Assembly (NCBI GenBank): GCA_945874665.1
Contig: CAMCHJ010000007.1
Span: 1-64,000, forward strand
Length of the DNA stretch: 64,000 nucleotides
Origin: Chitinophaga pinensis
GTDB lineage: Bacteria > Bacteroidota > Bacteroidia > UBA7662
Direction of reading: 5' to 3'
The translations under genes and the position numbers were made by a program. This document shows, in pieces, positions 62,328 through 64,000 of the stretch. Position 1 is the first letter of the stretch; each line of letters begins with the position of its first letter. A model generated the notes under the pieces. That model ran no database searches, was not told where the DNA came from, and was given only the letters and a program-made list of their open reading frames with translations.

Positions 62328-64000
62328 ATGAACGACTTAAAGCCATTCAAAGAATTTAAGCCTACCAGTTGGGCCATCGACAACAGGATCACCATTTTTA
62401 TCCTGTCGGCGATCATCACCCTGGCCGGCTTTTCGGTGTATAACTCCATCCCCAAGGAGCAGTTCCCCGAAATTGTAATCCCCACCATCTACGTAAGCAC
62501 CGTGTACCCAGGTACCTCGCCTGCCGACATGGAAAACTTGGTGACCAAGCCCATTGAAAAGCAAATCAAGGGCATTTCGGGTATCAAAAAGCTCACTTCT
62601 AACTCGCTACAAGACTTTTCGAACGTCATTGTAGAGTTTGACACCGATGTAGACGTGACCGTGGCGAAGCAAAAAGTAAAGGATGCGGTCGACAAAGCCC
62701 GTTCTGAGCTACCTAAAGACCTCCCCCAAGACCCAACGGTGCTCGAAATCGACTTGTCGGAGATCCCAATCATGTTCATCAACCTATCGGGCAAAATCGA
62801 TTTAGCCAAGTTAAAAGACTATGCCGACGATCTTAAAGACGTGATCGAAGGTGTAAGCTCGGTAAACCGCGTAGACCTTGTAGGAGCACTCGAGCGCGAA
62901 ATACAGGTAGATGTGGACATGTACAAAATGCAAGCCGCCAAAATCACAATGGATGATATTGAGCGCGCCATCAAGTACGAAAACATGACCATTTCGGGCG
63001 GTAGCATCAACACCGGTGAAATGAAAAGGGCCATCCGTGTGGCCGGTGAATTCAAAAAAGTAAGCGAGCTCAGCAACATCATCGTCACCAGCATGCCTGG
63101 CACGCCAGTGTACCTCCGCGACATCGCCACCATTACCGACGGATTTAAAGAAAAAGAGTCGTTTGCCCGCTTAAACGGCGAAAACGTAATCACCCTCAAC
63201 GTCATCAAGCGATCAGGCGAAAACCTCATCAGCACCGCCGACGACATCCGGGCGATACTCGACACCCAGCGCGAAAAGCTGCCGACCGAGCTTAAAATCA
63301 CCGTTACTGGCGACCAAAGCACCTTTACCCGCACCACGGTGCACGACCTCACCAACACCATCATCATCGGCTTTATACTCGTAACCTTGGTGTTGATGTT
63401 CTTCATGGGTACCACCAACGCCATGTTTGTGGGCTTATCGGTACCGCTTTCGAGCTTCTTGGCCTTCTTGTTTATGCCGAGCATCGACTTTACCATGAAC
63501 ATGATCGTGCTGTTTTCGCTCCTCATGGCGCTCGGCGTGGTGGTGGATGATGCCATTGTGGTGGTAGAAAACATCCACCGTTTGTATGGGAATGGGCGAC
63601 GAAAAATCGACAAAGCCGCTAAAATGGCTGCTGGAGAAATCTTTTTGCCCGTATTGGCAGGTACCGCAACCACCATTGCCCCTTTCTTGCCATTGGCCTT
63701 TTGGAGTGGCGTGGTAGGTAAGTTCATGTATTTTTTACCCATCACCCTCATCCTCACCCTCACAGCATCCTTACTAGTAGCTTACATCATCAACCCGGTT
63801 TTTGCGGTGCAGTTTATGAAGCCCGAACACAAAAGCATTGGTCCAGTTGAGCAAAAGCGCAAAAAACGTTCCCTTGTACTCCTCTCCATTGGCTTTGCCG
63901 CGGCTGCCATGATTGCCCATCTGATGGCTTCACCGGGTATTGGTAACTTCCTCCTTTTTGTAGTAGGCGTGTTGTGGTTGAACCGTTATGTACTCACCCC
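62328..64000 (+). CDS. RND-family efflux transporter permease (3' end cut by window edge)
   Basis: Start ATG at 62328 (MNDLKPFKEFKPTSWAIDNRITIFILSAIITLAGF); about 557 residues visible of an expected ~1000-1150. TM1, the periplasmic porter domain (YPGTSPADMENLVTKPIEKQIKGISGI), TM2-4 and the proton-relay segment GVVVDDAIVVVENIHRLYG are visible. It is absent from the ORF track because no stop occurs before the edge. The long antisense ORF 62819-63763 is a shadow of it. Substrate class (hydrophobic drugs, bile or lipids) cannot be decided. Confidence 0.95.
   Translation, partial: MNDLKPFKEFKPTSWAIDNRITIFILSAIITLAGFSVYNSIPKEQFPEIVIPTIYVSTVYPGTSPADMENLVTKPIEKQIKGISGIKKLTSNSLQDFSNVIVEFDTDVDVTVAKQKVKDAVDKARSELPKDLPQDPTVLEIDLSEIPIMFINLSGKIDLAKLKDYADDLKDVIEGVSSVNRVDLVGALEREIQVDVDMYKMQAAKITMDDIERAIKYENMTISGGSINTGEMKRAIRVAGEFKKVSELSNIIVTSMPGTPVYLRDIATITDGFKEKESFARLNGENVITLNVIKRSGENLISTADDIRAILDTQREKLPTELKITVTGDQSTFTRTTVHDLTNTIIIGFILVTLVLMFFMGTTNAMFVGLSVPLSSFLAFLFMPSIDFTMNMIVLFSLLMALGVVVDDAIVVVENIHRLYGNGRRKIDKAAKMAAGEIFLPVLAGTATTIAPFLPLAFWSGVVGKFMYFLPITLILTLTASLLVAYIINPVFAVQFMKPEHKSIGPVEQKRKKRSLVLLSIGFAAAAMIAHLMASPGIGNFLLFVVGVLWLNRYVLT

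Noticed and set aside
62819-63763. 314-codon minus-strand ORF
   Set aside because: Antisense to the RND transporter in a third-position-matched frame; Ser/Met/Arg-rich composition without domains, whereas the plus strand carries clear RND motifs.

Overview
The window is a chromosomal segment of a Bacteroidota bacterium. The evidence is a type IX secretion C-terminal domain on a secreted nuclease, a type III glutamine synthetase, the TetR-TolC-RND layout, Bacteroidota-type promoters (TTG at -33, TAnnTTTG at -7), few usable Shine-Dalgarno sequences, and 1-4 nt stop/start overlaps between operon genes. Base composition is mixed, with AT-rich patches. Gene repertoire looks Saprospiria/Chitinophagia-like, but I cannot fix the class from sequence alone.

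Layout. 1-7.5 kb: dcw cell-wall/division operon on the minus strand (mraZ-rsmH-ftsL-ftsI-murE-mraY-murD, last gene cut by the edge), with a three-repeat MraZ operator. 7.5-10.4 kb: repeats and a terminator, then gap-pgk. 10.6 kb: tRNA-Glu with a textbook promoter and a bidirectional terminator. 10.7-12.3 kb: DEDDh exonuclease and an esterase with an EF-hand-like loop. 12.6-17.3 kb: a group of ligase-type genes: RimK-like ATP-grasp with an AT-hook tail, GCS2 carboxylate-amine ligase, class I glutamine amidotransferase, and a second ATP-grasp-like protein. This is the best candidate for an undescribed system. 17.3-25.5 kb: acyltransferase, DUF502 protein, phosphohexomutase, S9 peptidase, secreted zinc protease. 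25.6-30.9 kb: metH-metF under a SAM-I riboswitch. 31-34.2 kb: hydrolases and a CoA-hydrolase/transferase. 34.2-36.8 kb: a long inverted repeat, grpE-dnaJ, tpx. 36.8-40.8 kb: membrane proteins, RsmI-like methylase, glycosyltransferase. 40.9-43.6 kb: Fe-S membrane oxidoreductase plus CCG-domain partner. 43.6-48.2 kb: hypothetical gene, then a PepSY-like/purL/serine-hydrolase operon. 48.5-50.7 kb: glutamine synthetase III. 50.8-53.2 kb: secreted endonuclease I and a holin-like protein. 53.3-57.3 kb: methyltransferase, copper ATPase with its HMA chaperone, nitroreductase. 57.3-59 kb: purK-purE. 59.2-64 kb: TetR-TolC-membrane fusion protein-RND pump, pump truncated by the edge.

Cross-cutting signals. 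Several genes have a -7 box ending exactly 4 or 7 nt before the start codon, which predicts leaderless mRNAs. An AAATC/GATTT-rich intergenic repeat family occurs at three places, once as a large inverted repeat between convergent genes. Palindromic operator candidates precede the glutamine synthetase, the Fe-S operon, the TetR operon, the CoA-transferase gene and the EF-hand esterase. All functional calls come from reading motifs; no searches were run.
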